DNA of 64,000 nt from Sphingobium aromaticiconvertens. GTDB taxonomy: Bacteria; Pseudomonadota; Alphaproteobacteria; Sphingomonadales; Sphingomonadaceae. Under the pieces are notes generated by a model. That model worked only from the letters and a program-made list of their open reading frames with translations, was not told the DNA's origin and did no database searches. This document shows, piece after piece, positions 27,981-36,512 of this stretch. The stretch lies in the NCBI RefSeq assembly GCF_037154075.1, contig NZ_JBANRJ010000001.1, forward strand, positions 924,001 to 988,000, written 5' to 3'. The position numbers and the translations under genes were made by a program. The first letter of the stretch is position 1. Every line of letters begins with the position of its first letter.

Positions 27981-28295
27981 TTACAGTTCCTCATTGTCGC
28001 TGTCGGTGTCGCCCAATGCGTCATCCTCATCATCCATCATCGGCTCACCGGCAAAGGCGTCATTGTCGATGTGGCCGCTGCGGTTCATCTCGTTCATCTT
28101 GTCAATCAGGTCCGGCATGTCGTCAGGGATGATTTGCGCCGGGTTGGTCTTGCCCCCATGCTTGCTGTCTTCGCTGAGCGTCGTCTGCCGTGCGCGGGCG
28201 TCGTCGGCCACATCGTTGGCCTGGGTGCCGCTATCGGCCTGTTCACTATTCTCCTCGTCGATCGGGGGCAGCGGATCGGGAGTGGGGCGGTCCAT
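27981..28295 (-). CDS. Small acidic, probably disordered protein (hypothetical), stress-promoter linked
   Basis: A 104-residue hydrophilic protein starting at ATG 28295 with AAGGA upstream. It is rich in Asp, Glu, Ser and Pro with no hydrophobic core; the end reads MMDDEDDALGDTDSDNEEL. One short possible helix (DMPDLIDKMNEM) is the only amphipathic segment. No family recognised. An exact EcfG-type promoter lies ~37 bases before the start, so it is a likely member of the general stress regulon; small hydrophilic proteins are common there. The VOC gene follows directly. Confidence 0.65.
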   Translation of the reverse strand: MDRPTPDPLPPIDEENSEQADSGTQANDVADDARARQTTLSEDSKHGGKTNPAQIIPDDMPDLIDKMNEMNRSGHIDNDAFAGEPMMDDEDDALGDTDSDNEEL

Positions 28296-28331
28296 GGTGC
28301 AAATCCTTGGCTTGTGGGGCATAGGCCTCTC

Positions 28332-28357
28332 AACGGCCCGCACGGCTCCTCCGTTCC
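28332..28357 (-). promoter_or_regulatory. EcfG-type promoter of the acidic protein/VOC pair
   Basis: On the minus strand GGAAC (28357-28353), 17 bases, CGTT (28335-28332). The -10 is 37 bases before the ATG at 28295, a normal promoter distance, in the narrow gap after the nuclease gene. Position makes it the best of the EcfG-like matches. Confidence 0.6.
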
Positions 28358-28358
28358 C

Positions 28359-28895
28359 TCAGCACCACGGATCGCGATGCCCGCCCCATTGTCGCGCCAG
28401 CCCCTCGGCTACCAGCGTCTCCCCGATGGAAGCGCCGTCCCGCGTCACGATCCGCAGCGCCCGGCCATAGCGGTCGCTGGCCCGCTCGCCGCTCTCCAGC
28501 GAGAAAGGCCCGGCACTGAGCAGCGCTGCCAGCCGCTCCGTCGCCCGCGCGCCCAGGGCAGCCTCCGCGGCGCAGCGCGGCGAATGCGTTTCGGGCGTAT
28601 CAATGTCCGCAATCCGATATTTGACGCCCGCGAACCAGAAAGTATCGCCATCCACCACGCAATTCGTCCCATCACCGCGATGGCACAGCGCGAAATCAGC
28701 CGACAGCCGATCAGACGACACCGCAGGAACAGGTGCATCGAGCGTCAGGGCGGGGAACGGCCAGTCCCGCCACTCCGGCGCCAGCCACGCTGCCGCAAAG
28801 GCCAGCATCGCCAGATTGAAGAGGGTGACGCCCGACGGCTTCCAGCGACGGAGGGAACTTGCCTCCCGATTCCTGCTAAACCATGTCATCGCCAT
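28359..28895 (-). CDS. Staphylococcal-nuclease-like (thermonuclease) protein, membrane-anchored
   Basis: A 178-residue protein with an N-terminal hydrophobic anchor (GVTLFNLAMLAFAAAWLAP). The SNase-like domain has VVDGDTFWFAGVKYRIADIDTPET, including the Asp and Arg positions of the nuclease active site, GARATERLAALL, and DRYGRALRIV with the second Arg; LVAEGLARQWGG closes the fold. Predicted to cut nucleic acid outside the cytoplasm. The catalytic residues look largely kept, though activity cannot be proved from sequence. ATG 28895; a second ATG lies 6 bases further. Confidence 0.88.
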   Translation of the reverse strand: MAMTWFSRNREASSLRRWKPSGVTLFNLAMLAFAAAWLAPEWRDWPFPALTLDAPVPAVSSDRLSADFALCHRGDGTNCVVDGDTFWFAGVKYRIADIDTPETHSPRCAAEAALGARATERLAALLSAGPFSLESGERASDRYGRALRIVTRDGASIGETLVAEGLARQWGGHRDPWC

Positions 28896-29050
28896 GCTCT
28901 AGCGACCCCCTGGATAAAGCAGGGCTGAACCGCATCCAAATTTCCGCCGTTTCGGCTGGACGTTTGCGATGGACGTTTGGACTGGACAGGCGTCCGCGCC
29001 CGCGTCACAAGCCCGCGCGATAGTTTCCACCCCACAGGACAGGGATTCCC

Positions 29051-29437
29051 ATGACCCGCACCCTCATTTCCTCGGGCTCGCCTTTTGAGGTACAGGTCGG
29101 CTATTCGCGCGCTGTCGTTCAGGGCGACTGGTGCTTCGTCGCCGGCACCACTGGCAGCGACCCTGAAACGAAGGTCATGCCGGAAAGCGTGGCGGAACAG
29201 ACCGCCAATGCCTTGAAGATCATTGGCAAGGCGCTGGATGAGGCGGGCTTTTCCTTCGCCGATGTGGTACGGGCCACATATTATATTACCGATCCGGCCT
29301 ATTGGGATCAGATCGGTCCGCCGCTGGGCGCGGTTTTCGGCGACATTCGCCCTGCCGCCACCTGCGTCGTCGCTGGCCTTATCAAGCCGGAAATGAAGAT
29401 CGAAATCGAAGTTACCGCTCTCAAGGCCCGAGGATAA
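29051..29437 (+). CDS. RidA family (YjgF/YER057c/UK114) protein
   Basis: A 128-residue protein of the RidA superfamily, trimeric enzymes that hydrolyse reactive enamine/imine intermediates. Motifs: YSRAVVQGDWCFVAGTTG, QTANALKIIGKALDEAGFSFADVVRATYYI, and IRPAATCVVAGL with the conserved Arg for the carboxylate. It may belong to a subgroup other than true RidA, as the canonical GxIP start is lacking. It precedes an ArsC-like gene by 5 bases and so heads a three-gene rightward operon (RidA, ArsC-like, GDPD). Confidence 0.9.
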   Translation: MTRTLISSGSPFEVQVGYSRAVVQGDWCFVAGTTGSDPETKVMPESVAEQTANALKIIGKALDEAGFSFADVVRATYYITDPAYWDQIGPPLGAVFGDIRPAATCVVAGLIKPEMKIEIEVTALKARG

Positions 29438-29442
29438 AGATC

Positions 29443-29802
29443 ATGCCCGCCACCATGTATGGCATCAAGAATTGCGACACGATCAAGAAGGCCCGCAACT
29501 GGCTGGACAATGAGCGCGTCCCCTACAGCTTCCATGACTATAAGGTGTCGGGCATCGACGAAGCGACGCTGCGTGGCTGGGTGGATGAGCATGGCTGGGA
29601 AACCATCCTCAACCGCTCTGGCACCACCTTCCGCGCCCTGCCTGAAGGGGATCGCGCGCATATCGACGCGGACAAGGCGATCATGCTGATGATCACCAGC
29701 CCGTCGATGATCAAGCGGCCGATCCTGGCGGTGGGCGACAAGACGGTCATCGGCTTCAAGGCGTCGATCTATGAAGCCGCCACGGAGGGCGTGAAGGCGT
29801 GA
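29443..29802 (+). CDS. ArsC/YffB (Spx-like) family protein
   Basis: A 119-residue thioredoxin-fold protein starting at ATG 29443 with AGGA upstream. The motif YGIKNCDTIKKARNWL has a single Cys in the position of the arsenate reductase/YffB active site, followed by YSFHDYK, and IKRPILAV with the cis-Pro region. In YffB-type proteins this fold binds glutathione; arsenate reduction is not implied by genome context (no ars genes). Its stop overlaps the GTG of the downstream GDPD gene by 3-4 bases. Confidence 0.88.
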   Translation: MPATMYGIKNCDTIKKARNWLDNERVPYSFHDYKVSGIDEATLRGWVDEHGWETILNRSGTTFRALPEGDRAHIDADKAIMLMITSPSMIKRPILAVGDKTVIGFKASIYEAATEGVKA

Positions 29803-30860
29803 GGCCGGGGGCAGGGGGCGGAGCCGTGCTTCGCCGCTGCCTCGCCTTTCTGCTGTCGCTGATGACCTTCGCCATGGCTCCCGCTGCCTTTGCCGAACCG
29901 CTGATCATCGCCCATCGCGGCGCCAGCGGCGAGCGGCCCGAACATACGCTCGCCAGCTATGAGCGGGCGATCGACCAGGGCGCGGACTATATCGAGCCGG
30001 ATCTGGTGCTGACGAAGGACGGCGTCCTTGTCGCCCGGCACGAAAATGAAATCGGCGGCACCACCGACGTTGCCGCCCATCCGGAGTTCGCCGACCGCCG
30101 CACGACCAGGGTGATCGACGGGAGGGATATTTCCGGCTGGTTCACCGAGGATTTTACCCTTGCTGAACTGCGTACCCTGCGCGCCCGTGAGCGGCTTCCT
30201 GATCTGCGCCCGGCCAACCGGCGCTTCGATGGGCTTTTCCTGATCCCGACGTTCGAGGAAATCCTCAAGCTCATTCGCGCCAAGGAGGCGGAGGTCGGGC
30301 GGCGCATCGGCCTCTATCCCGAGACGAAGCATCCCAGCTATTTCGCGGGGATCGGCCTGCCGCATCAGGCGCCGTTGCTCGCTCTGCTTGACCAATATGG
30401 CTATACCAACGCCGCTGACCCGGTCTTTATCCAGTCGTTCGAGGTGGGCAATCTGAAGGCCCTGCGCGCCGCGACCCGCCTGCGCCTCATCCAACTGGTC
30501 GAGCCGGAGGGCGGGCCCGCCGACCTGCCCGGTACCAGCTATGCCGACATGCTGAGTGTCGAGGGGCTGGGGAGAATCGCGACCTATGCCGATGGTGTCG
30601 GTCCGGCGCTCTCGCTGGTACTGGCGCCTGAAGGCCCGACCGCGTTGGTAGGCCGCGCGCATGATGCGGGGCTTGCGGTCCACCCCTGGACGCTGCGGAT
30701 GGAAAACAGCTTCCTGCCCGCCCAGTGGCAGCGGCCTGACGATCCGCAGGGGCGTGGCGATTTTGCAGGCTATGTCCGCGCCGTCGCGGCGACCGGCGTG
30801 GATGCGATGTTCAGCGATTTCCCCGCACAGGCGCGGGCGGCGCTGGAGCAGAAGGAATAA
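29799..30860 (+). CDS. Periplasmic glycerophosphodiester phosphodiesterase (GDPD)
   Basis: A 353-residue enzyme that hydrolyses deacylated phospholipid headgroup diesters to glycerol-3-phosphate and alcohols. Signal peptide (LAFLLSLMTFAMAPAAFA-EP), then the catalytic HRGASGERPEHT, ADYIEPDLVLTKDG (metal Glu/Asp), HENEIGGTTDV, ETKHPSYF and SFEVGNL. Size and insertions fit the GlpQ type. GTG 29799 overlaps the upstream stop (GTGA); GTG 29826 is an alternative closer to the signal peptide with GGAG upstream. Located in periplasm. Confidence 0.92.
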   Translation: MRPGAGGGAVLRRCLAFLLSLMTFAMAPAAFAEPLIIAHRGASGERPEHTLASYERAIDQGADYIEPDLVLTKDGVLVARHENEIGGTTDVAAHPEFADRRTTRVIDGRDISGWFTEDFTLAELRTLRARERLPDLRPANRRFDGLFLIPTFEEILKLIRAKEAEVGRRIGLYPETKHPSYFAGIGLPHQAPLLALLDQYGYTNAADPVFIQSFEVGNLKALRAATRLRLIQLVEPEGGPADLPGTSYADMLSVEGLGRIATYADGVGPALSLVLAPEGPTALVGRAHDAGLAVHPWTLRMENSFLPAQWQRPDDPQGRGDFAGYVRAVAATGVDAMFSDFPAQARAALEQKE

Positions 30861-30909
30861 CTCTTCCTCTCCGCTTGTAAAAACGCTCGCCTGAGCGAAT
30901 AACGAATCC

Positions 30910-31326
30910 ATGCTCTCGCAGAAGACCCGTTACGCCATTCGCGCCCTCCAACATCTGGCCGATCGTTACCGTCAGGGACCAGTGCCCCTCAACGAAATCG
31001 CGACGCGGCAGAATATCCCGGCAAAGTTCCTGACCGTCATCCTCTCTGAACTGTCGCGGGAGGGACTGGTCGCGACCCAGCGCGGACGGGACGGGGGCTA
31101 TTGGCTGGCGCTGGCGCCGGTCGATGTCAGCTATGGCGACATCGTTCGGCTGACGCGCGGATCATTGGCGCTCACGCCCTGCGCCAGCCGGTTCGCGCAT
31201 GAAACCTGTACGAACTGCCTGCCCGAATCGGAATGCCGCCTGCATCGGGTGATGCTGCGTGTGCGCGATGAAACGGCAAAAGTGCTGGATAGTATCAGCC
31301 TGGCCGAACCCTTCGCGACGGAGTGA
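30910..31326 (+). CDS. Rrf2 family transcriptional regulator
   Basis: A 138-residue winged-helix regulator. MLSQKTRYAIRALQHLADR and IPAKFLTVILSELSREGLVATQRGRDGGYWLA are diagnostic. The C-terminal part has Cys residues spaced C-x8-C-x2-C-x5-C followed by a His, an iron-sulfur or thiol-sensing arrangement that differs from the IscR spacing. It may sense iron-sulfur status, NO or redox. It stands 49 bases after GDPD. Targets unknown. Confidence 0.9.
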   Translation: MLSQKTRYAIRALQHLADRYRQGPVPLNEIATRQNIPAKFLTVILSELSREGLVATQRGRDGGYWLALAPVDVSYGDIVRLTRGSLALTPCASRFAHETCTNCLPESECRLHRVMLRVRDETAKVLDSISLAEPFATE

Positions 31327-31395
31327 GCGGGGCGATGGCCAAGGAAGCGAGGGAAGGGCTTGTGCATGGCCCGGGCCTTCGCCACATCAGGCGGC

Positions 31396-32058
31396 ATGAG
31401 CAATCCACCCCTTAAAGCGACCCTGATTCCCGTCACCCCCTTGCAGCAGAATTGCACGCTGCTCTGGTGTACCGCCACCATGCGCGGCGCCTTTGTCGAC
31501 GCGGGGGGCGACTTGCCCATGCTGAAGGCCGCTGCCGCCCAGCATGGCGTCCGAATCGAAAAGCTGCTCGTTACCCATGGTCATATCGATCATTGCGGCC
31601 AGACCGGCCAGCTCGCCGCCGAACTGGGCGTGCCGATCGAGGGGCCGCATGAGGACGATCGCTTCTGGATCGACCGGCTGGGGGAGGACGGCGCTAAATA
31701 CGGGATTGATGGCCAGGTGTTCGAACCCGACCGCTGGCTTGTGGATGGCGACACAGTGAGCGTGGGCGAACTGACGCTGGACGTGCTGCATTGCCCCGGT
31801 CACACGCCGGGTCATATCATCTTCCATCACGCGCCCAGCCGCCTTGCCATCGTCGGCGATGTGCTGTTTCAGGGATCAATCGGTCGCACGGATTTCCCGC
31901 GCGGCAATCACCAGCATCTGATCGACGCGATCACGGGCAAACTCTGGCCGCTTGGTGGCGAGACGGCTTTTGTCCCCGGTCACGGACCCATGAGCAATTT
32001 CGCCCATGAGCGCCGGACCAATCCGTTCGTCGCCGATTCGGTGTTGGCGCGCGCTTAG
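31396..32058 (+). CDS. MBL-fold hydrolase, glyoxalase II-like (YcbL type)
   Basis: A 220-residue metallo-beta-lactamase fold protein. LLVTHGHIDHCGQTG is the THxHxDH zinc motif; LHCPGHTPGHIIFHH, IVGDVLFQGSIGRTDFPRG and VPGHGPMS complete the binuclear site, matching the short YcbL-type glyoxalase II group that lacks the C-terminal glutathione-binding domain. Substrate probably a thioester (inference). Start ATG 31396; ATG 31366 has a better purine-rich site and cannot be excluded. Ends back to back with the MAPEG gene. Confidence 0.9.
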   Translation: MSNPPLKATLIPVTPLQQNCTLLWCTATMRGAFVDAGGDLPMLKAAAAQHGVRIEKLLVTHGHIDHCGQTGQLAAELGVPIEGPHEDDRFWIDRLGEDGAKYGIDGQVFEPDRWLVDGDTVSVGELTLDVLHCPGHTPGHIIFHHAPSRLAIVGDVLFQGSIGRTDFPRGNHQHLIDAITGKLWPLGGETAFVPGHGPMSNFAHERRTNPFVADSVLARA

Positions 32059-32490
32059 TCAGGCATGCGCGGCGAGCGCCGGTGGCGCAGGTAGCTCTCT
32101 TGTGCCCGTATAGGCCGCGTAGAGCGCCGTCACGGCCATGCCCAGCATCACGGCCCAGGTCAGCAGGATGCCTGCCATGCGGCCTATGCTGGGCTTGTCG
32201 CTGTCCATGCCGAACGCATGACCCACGCGCCCGACGATGAAGATCAGGGCAGCGACCCACAGCCAGATCGATGCGCCCAGCGCCAGTTCGACCAGTGCAA
32301 AGAGGATCAGCGTTATCGGCGCATATTCGATGAAATTGGCATGGGCGCGAATACGCTTGCCCAGCAGCGGGTTGCCGCCATCGCCATGCAGCACCTTCTC
32401 GCCCACCCGCAGGCGCGCGCAGCGGGTCGCCAGCCAGAAGTTGAGCAGCGCGCTAGCGGCGGCCAGCGTGAGGGTGATCGGCAGCAGCAT
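32059..32490 (-). CDS. MAPEG family membrane protein
   Basis: A 143-residue four-helix integral membrane protein. VGEKVLHGDGGNPLLGKRIRAHANFIEYAPITLIL is the MAPEG signature (membrane-associated proteins in eicosanoid and glutathione metabolism). Further helices at LGASIWLWVAALIFIVG and GILLTWAVMLGMAVTALYAA. Possible glutathione-dependent transferase or peroxidase, not provable here. ATG 32490 with GGAGG upstream; the longer frame to 32550 is unlikely. Its stop abuts that of the MBL gene. Confidence 0.9.
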   Translation of the reverse strand: MLLPITLTLAAASALLNFWLATRCARLRVGEKVLHGDGGNPLLGKRIRAHANFIEYAPITLILFALVELALGASIWLWVAALIFIVGRVGHAFGMDSDKPSIGRMAGILLTWAVMLGMAVTALYAAYTGTRELPAPPALAAHA

Positions 32491-32558
32491 GGATGAATAT
32501 CCTCCCCGGTAACTGGCTTGTACCATGATGTTCCGCATAGCCTCGCGCAAGGAAGGAC

Positions 32559-32586
32559 TTGCACATGCAACAAAATTGGCTATAGG
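32559..32586 (+). promoter_or_regulatory. Sigma-70-like promoter for rpmF operon
   Basis: TTGCAC (32559-32564), 16-base spacer, TATAGG (32581-32586), 118 bases before rpmF, on the strand of the ribosomal/lipid operon. Confidence 0.4.
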
Positions 32587-32703
32587 CGCATGGCTTCGCG
32601 ATCAACCGGGCCGCATGGGTCTGCGGCTCTTTTGCCGTCAGCCCCGCAAAAGCGGAAACCGGCCAGTCGCACATATTCTTGAACACGAAAAATAGGTGCC
32701 GAT

Positions 32704-32883
32704 ATGGCTGTTCCCAAGCGGAAAACGTCCCCCTCCAAGCGTGGTATGCGCCGCAGCCACGATTCGCTGCGTATCGAAGCATTCCAGGAATGCTCCAACT
32801 GTGGCGAACTGAAGCGCCCACATAACCTATGCGACGCCTGCGGCCATTATAATGGCCGTGAAGTCGTCGCCGTCGGGGCGTAA
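32704..32883 (+). CDS. rpmF: 50S ribosomal protein L32
   Basis: A 59-residue ribosomal protein beginning [20 protein letters not shown], the invariant L32 start, with two zinc-ribbon Cys pairs (CSNCGE and CDACGH). It is the first gene of the conserved rpmF-plsX-fabH block that links ribosome and fatty-acid synthesis. The ATG at 32704 fits the family exactly. It is part of the large ribosomal subunit near the peptidyl-transferase region. Confidence 0.97.
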   Translation: MAVPKRKTSPSKRGMRRSHDSLRIEAFQECSNCGELKRPHNLCDACGHYNGREVVAVGA

Positions 32884-32926
32884 TTCACGCTTTTTGCCGA
32901 CACTCTCCTGAACAAGGGGTCATAAA

Positions 32927-33982
32927 GTGAGCAGCCAACCGCGGATCGCAATCGACGCGATGGGCGGGGATGTTGGTGTGCGCGTGATGTTGGCTGGCGC
33001 TGCGCTCGCCCGTCACCGCCACGACGGGCTGCGCTTTACCCTGTTCGGGGACGAGGCGCAGATAAAGTCTGCGCTCGACAGTCATCCCAATCTGCGCGCC
33101 GCGTCAGAGGTCGTCCACGCCGCTACGGTTGTGGAGGCGACCGACAAGCCCAGCGCCGCCATCCGCAAGAAAACCAGCTCCATGAGCATGGCGATTGCGG
33201 CGGTGAAGGCGGGGGATGCCGGCGCGGCCGTGTCCGCCGGCAATACCGGCGCGCTGATGGCCATGGCCAAGGTCGCGCTGCGGACCATGAAGGGTGTCGA
33301 TCGGCCCGCGCTGGCGGCCATGCTGCCGACGCTGGGTGACAATGATGTCGTCATGCTGGATCTTGGCGCCAATACTGAATGTGACGCTCGCAATCTTGTC
33401 CAGTTCGCTGTGATGGGCGCGGCCTATGCACGCATTGCCTTCGATCTTGAAACACCCCGCGTCCGCCTGCTGAATATCGGCACGGAGGAGATGAAGGGGA
33501 CGGATGAGATCCGCGATGCGGCCGCCATGTTGCGCAAGGCGACGCTGCCGTTGCGCTTCGAAGGATTTACCGAGGGCGACAAGATCGGCCATGGCGACAC
33601 CGACGTGATCGTGTGCGACGGATTTTCGGGCAATGTCGCGCTCAAGACGGCGGAGGGCACCGCCCGTTTCGTCACCGACGTGCTGCGTCGCGCTTTCACC
33701 AGTTCGATTCGCTCGAAACTGGGCTTCCTCATTTCCAAGCCGGCGATGCACCTTCTCAAGCATCATCTCGACCCCAATAATCACAATGGCGCAGTATTTC
33801 TGGGGTTGAATGGCGTGGTGGTGAAAAGCCACGGTAACGCCAATGAAAAGGGCGTGGCCAACGCTGTTCATGTTGCAGCCCGGCTGTTGGAAGAGGATAT
33901 TACCCGCCGGATCGCGGCGGACATGGCGAGCGTCGAGTCGCTTTCAACCACCGCGTCCCATATGGAGCTGCCCGTAAAGTGA
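32927..33982 (+). CDS. plsX: Phosphate acyltransferase PlsX
   Basis: A 351-residue enzyme that converts acyl-ACP to acyl-phosphate for phospholipid synthesis. [12 protein letters not shown] at the start, [72 protein letters not shown] and [13 protein letters not shown] are all PlsX landmarks. GTG 32927 has AAGGGG upstream. The stop overlaps the GTG of fabH (GTGA), so both are coupled. A peripheral membrane enzyme by family knowledge. Confidence 0.97.
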   Translation: MSSQPRIAIDAMGGDVGVRVMLAGAALARHRHDGLRFTLFGDEAQIKSALDSHPNLRAASEVVHAATVVEATDKPSAAIRKKTSSMSMAIAAVKAGDAGAAVSAGNTGALMAMAKVALRTMKGVDRPALAAMLPTLGDNDVVMLDLGANTECDARNLVQFAVMGAAYARIAFDLETPRVRLLNIGTEEMKGTDEIRDAAAMLRKATLPLRFEGFTEGDKIGHGDTDVIVCDGFSGNVALKTAEGTARFVTDVLRRAFTSSIRSKLGFLISKPAMHLLKHHLDPNNHNGAVFLGLNGVVVKSHGNANEKGVANAVHVAARLLEEDITRRIAADMASVESLSTTASHMELPVK

Positions 33983-34947
33983 TCCGTCGCTCCGTCCTGC
34001 TTGGTACGGGCTCAGCCCTGCCGTCGCGCGCTGTCTCCAATGCTGAACTGGCGGAGACGGTGGACACCAGCGACGAATGGATCGTCGAGCGGACCGGCAT
34101 CCGCAACCGTCACATCGCCGCTGAAGGGGAAACCACCGCGACGCTGGCGACACAAGCGGCCCGTGCTGCGCTTGACGCCGCGGGGTTGGGACCACAGGCG
34201 ATAGACCTCATCATCTTGGCAACCGCCACGCCGGACCAGACGTTCCCGGCCAGCGCTACTATCGTTCAGGCTGCACTCGGGATCGACGATTGCGTTGCAT
34301 TCGACGTTGCGGCGGTCTGCTCGGGCTTTCTCTACGCGATGACTGTCGCCGACAGTATGATCCGCAGCGGCGCTGCGGATCGCGCGCTTGTCATTGGTTC
34401 GGAAACCTTCAGCCGCATCCTCGACTGGGAGGATCGCACGACCTGCGTTCTCTTCGGCGACGGCGCGGGTGCGGTCGTGCTGGGCGCGGAGGAAAGCGAA
34501 GCGGGCGCACGCGGCATCCTGGCGGCGAAATTGCACGCCGATGGCCGCCATAATGGCCTTCTCTATGTCGATGGCGGTCCGTCGACTACCGGCACCGTGG
34601 GCAAGCTGCGGATGAAGGGGCAGGAGGTGTTTCGCCATGCCGTCACCAACCTTGCTTCCGTACTGAACGAAGTGATGGGTGTAGCGGGCCTGGACCCGCA
34701 GGATATCGACTGGCTGATCCCGCATCAAGCCAATGCCCGCATTCTCGATGCGACCGCACGCAAGCTCAAATTATCGCCGGACAAGGTGGTCGTCACCGTG
34801 GATCGCCACGCCAATACGTCGGCGGCCTCCGTACCCTTGGCGCTTGATGTCGCCATGCGTGACGGGCGAATCCAGCCGGGCCAGGTGCTGGTGCTGGAGG
34901 CGATGGGCGGCGGCTTTACCTGGGGTGCCTGCGTCCTTCGGACCTGA
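33979..34947 (+). CDS. fabH: Beta-ketoacyl-ACP synthase III
   Basis: A 322-residue initiator of fatty-acid synthesis, condensing acetyl-CoA with malonyl-ACP. The Cys-His-Asn triad is intact: Cys in AVCSGFLYA, His in [10 protein letters not shown], Asn in [27 protein letters not shown] and the C-terminal [11 protein letters not shown] are typical. GTG 33979 is forced by the overlap with plsX. ihfA and a MerR gene follow, an order widely kept in alphaproteobacteria. Confidence 0.97.
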   Translation: MIRRSVLLGTGSALPSRAVSNAELAETVDTSDEWIVERTGIRNRHIAAEGETTATLATQAARAALDAAGLGPQAIDLIILATATPDQTFPASATIVQAALGIDDCVAFDVAAVCSGFLYAMTVADSMIRSGAADRALVIGSETFSRILDWEDRTTCVLFGDGAGAVVLGAEESEAGARGILAAKLHADGRHNGLLYVDGGPSTTGTVGKLRMKGQEVFRHAVTNLASVLNEVMGVAGLDPQDIDWLIPHQANARILDATARKLKLSPDKVVVTVDRHANTSAASVPLALDVAMRDGRIQPGQVLVLEAMGGGFTWGACVLRT

Positions 34948-35106
34948 CGATCATTTCCCGGAAAGCGGGTTGTTGCGGACCTGTCCCGATATTGTTCAAT
35001 CCTTACAATGTGAAGCCTTGCCGAATCGGTGAGGATGTCGCACATTTCGCCGTGATCGTCCGCGCCCGATGATCAAAGGGGCTTGGTGGCGAAAAGCGGG
35101 GACAGG

Positions 35107-35403
35107 ATGAGCAGCAACGGAACCTTGACGCGTGCCGACCTGGCCGAAAGCGTTAACCGCCATATCGGCCTGTCGCGGGCGGAGGCGTCGTCGATCGTCG
35201 AATCCATTCTTGATCATATGTCCGACGCGCTGGAGCGTGGCGAGAATGTGAAGATTTCCAGCTTTGGCACCTTCGTCCTGCGCGACAAGAACCAGCGCAT
35301 GGGCCGCAATCCCAAGACCGGGGTGGAAGTGCCGATCGATTCACGGCGAGTGCTGACCTTCCGCGCCAGCCAGTCGATGCGGGATCGCGTTGCGGGGGCG
35401 TAA
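35107..35403 (+). CDS. ihfA: Integration host factor alpha subunit
   Basis: A 98-residue HU/IHF-family DNA-bending protein. [60 protein letters not shown] (the beta-arm with Pro that intercalates in the minor groove) and [15 protein letters not shown] mark IhfA, not HU. The ATG at 35107 gives the usual length; the 24-base-longer frame adds an atypical start. Forms a heterodimer with IhfB (not in window). Downstream MerR gene lies 84 bases away. Confidence 0.95.
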   Translation: MSSNGTLTRADLAESVNRHIGLSRAEASSIVESILDHMSDALERGENVKISSFGTFVLRDKNQRMGRNPKTGVEVPIDSRRVLTFRASQSMRDRVAGA

Positions 35404-35487
35404 CCCTTAATAGCGGCCTGGTTGTCGCACTGGTCAGACCTTGCCAAGGTTGACCTTTTATCAACTATAGGTGCAAACCAGCCTGCT

Positions 35488-35832
35488 ATGAAGGTTGAGG
35501 GTGCATTTCTGACGATCAGCGAACTGGCGGCGGAGCTATGTTTGCCCCAGCATATACTGCGCTATTGGGAAACGCGTTTCCCGGAACTCCGCCCGCTGCA
35601 GCGATCGGGCAATCGTCGCTACTATCGGCCCGCCGACGTTGCACTCGCCCATCGCATCAATCAGTTGCTCAATGTTGAGGGTTTTACCGTTCGCGGTGCG
35701 CAGAAGGCGCTGGCAGAGGGGGAAGGCCATGCGCCACAGGATAGGCCAGCCTCATCTGACCAGGACCTCGCCCTGATCGCCCGACTGGAAGCGATCCGCG
35801 CGCAATTGGCGAAGATCGTCGGCGAACCTTAG
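35488..35832 (+). CDS. MerR family transcriptional regulator
   Basis: A 114-residue regulator with an N-terminal MerR helix-turn-helix: FLTISELAAELCLPQHILRYWETRFPEL, then RSGNRRYYRPADV. The short C-terminal part is a predicted coiled coil without Cys ligands, so it is not a metal sensor of the MerR/CueR kind. Genes of this type lie after ihfA in many alphaproteobacteria; their role is unknown. ATG 35488 is chosen; the frame upstream begins only with TTG 35422. It ends where a palindromic repeat starts. Confidence 0.9.
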   Translation: MKVEGAFLTISELAAELCLPQHILRYWETRFPELRPLQRSGNRRYYRPADVALAHRINQLLNVEGFTVRGAQKALAEGEGHAPQDRPASSDQDLALIARLEAIRAQLAKIVGEP

Positions 35833-35937
35833 AGCATTTTCTAGGCAGATGGCACGATCTGCTGACTTACGAAAATGCGGAAAACAAAAGATAAATGGAG
35901 CATGATCCGACTCAGTCTGATCGGATCATGCTCTAAG
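35831..35937. repeat. Palindromic intergenic repeat, copy 1
   Basis: About 107 bases bounded by AGAGCATTTTC and GGATCATGCTCT. Inside are GCATTTTC/GAAAATGC around a GCAGAT/ATCTGC hairpin, then AGCATGATCCGA/TCGGATCATGCT. A second copy at 45631-45737 keeps the same stems with different bases. Confidence 0.75.
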
Positions 35938-35951
35938 CGCTCGGGACCGAT

Positions 35952-36488
35952 CTATAAATCCCGCGCATAGACCAGATCCTCGAACGGCACGTCGCCGACC
36001 ATGAAGGTCATCGACCCAATCTGCACAAAGCCGTGCCGCGCATAAAAGCGCCGTGCGCGGTCATTTTGTGGATAGACCGCCAGTAGCAGTCTGCTCGCCC
36101 CGCGCCGTACCGCTTCCTGCATAAGCAGCCCCATCAGTGCGTCGCCATTGCCGCCGCCCTGCCAGCCGGTCAGCAGATAGATGCGTTTCAGTTCCAGGTC
36201 CGTTGCATCGTCGGTCGCCACGGGCAGGTCAGGCGGGGTCAGCAGCGCATAGCCGACGGGCGCGCCAAGCGGTGTTTCACCGATCAGCAAATAGTGGCGC
36301 GGATTGCCGATGGCGGCCCGATAATAGTCATCGCCATGAGCGCGACGGATATGATCGACCAGTGCCGGCCCCGGATGGTCATGGGCAAAACTCGTCAGGA
36401 ACGTCGCGCCGCCCAATATGGAAAGGGCCGGGGCATCCTTTGCCTCTGCGATGCGCCAGTGGATCGGTGTGGATGGCCCCGCTTTCAT
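35952..36488 (-). CDS. GNAT family N-acetyltransferase
   Basis: A 178-residue acetyltransferase. LELKRIYLLTGWQGGGNGDALMGLLMQEA contains the CoA-binding loop (Q-G-G-G-N-G), and RARRFYARHGFVQIG is the standard C-terminal segment with YARHGF. Acceptor unknown. The gene reads leftward and is separated from the SixA-like gene by 24 bases, so the two may be co-transcribed with the helicase gene upstream. ATG 36488. Confidence 0.9.
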   Translation of the reverse strand: MKAGPSTPIHWRIAEAKDAPALSILGGATFLTSFAHDHPGPALVDHIRRAHGDDYYRAAIGNPRHYLLIGETPLGAPVGYALLTPPDLPVATDDATDLELKRIYLLTGWQGGGNGDALMGLLMQEAVRRGASRLLLAVYPQNDRARRFYARHGFVQIGSMTFMVGDVPFEDLVYARDL

Positions 36489-36512
36489 CGCAACAGGTTC
36501 ACCACAACAGAC

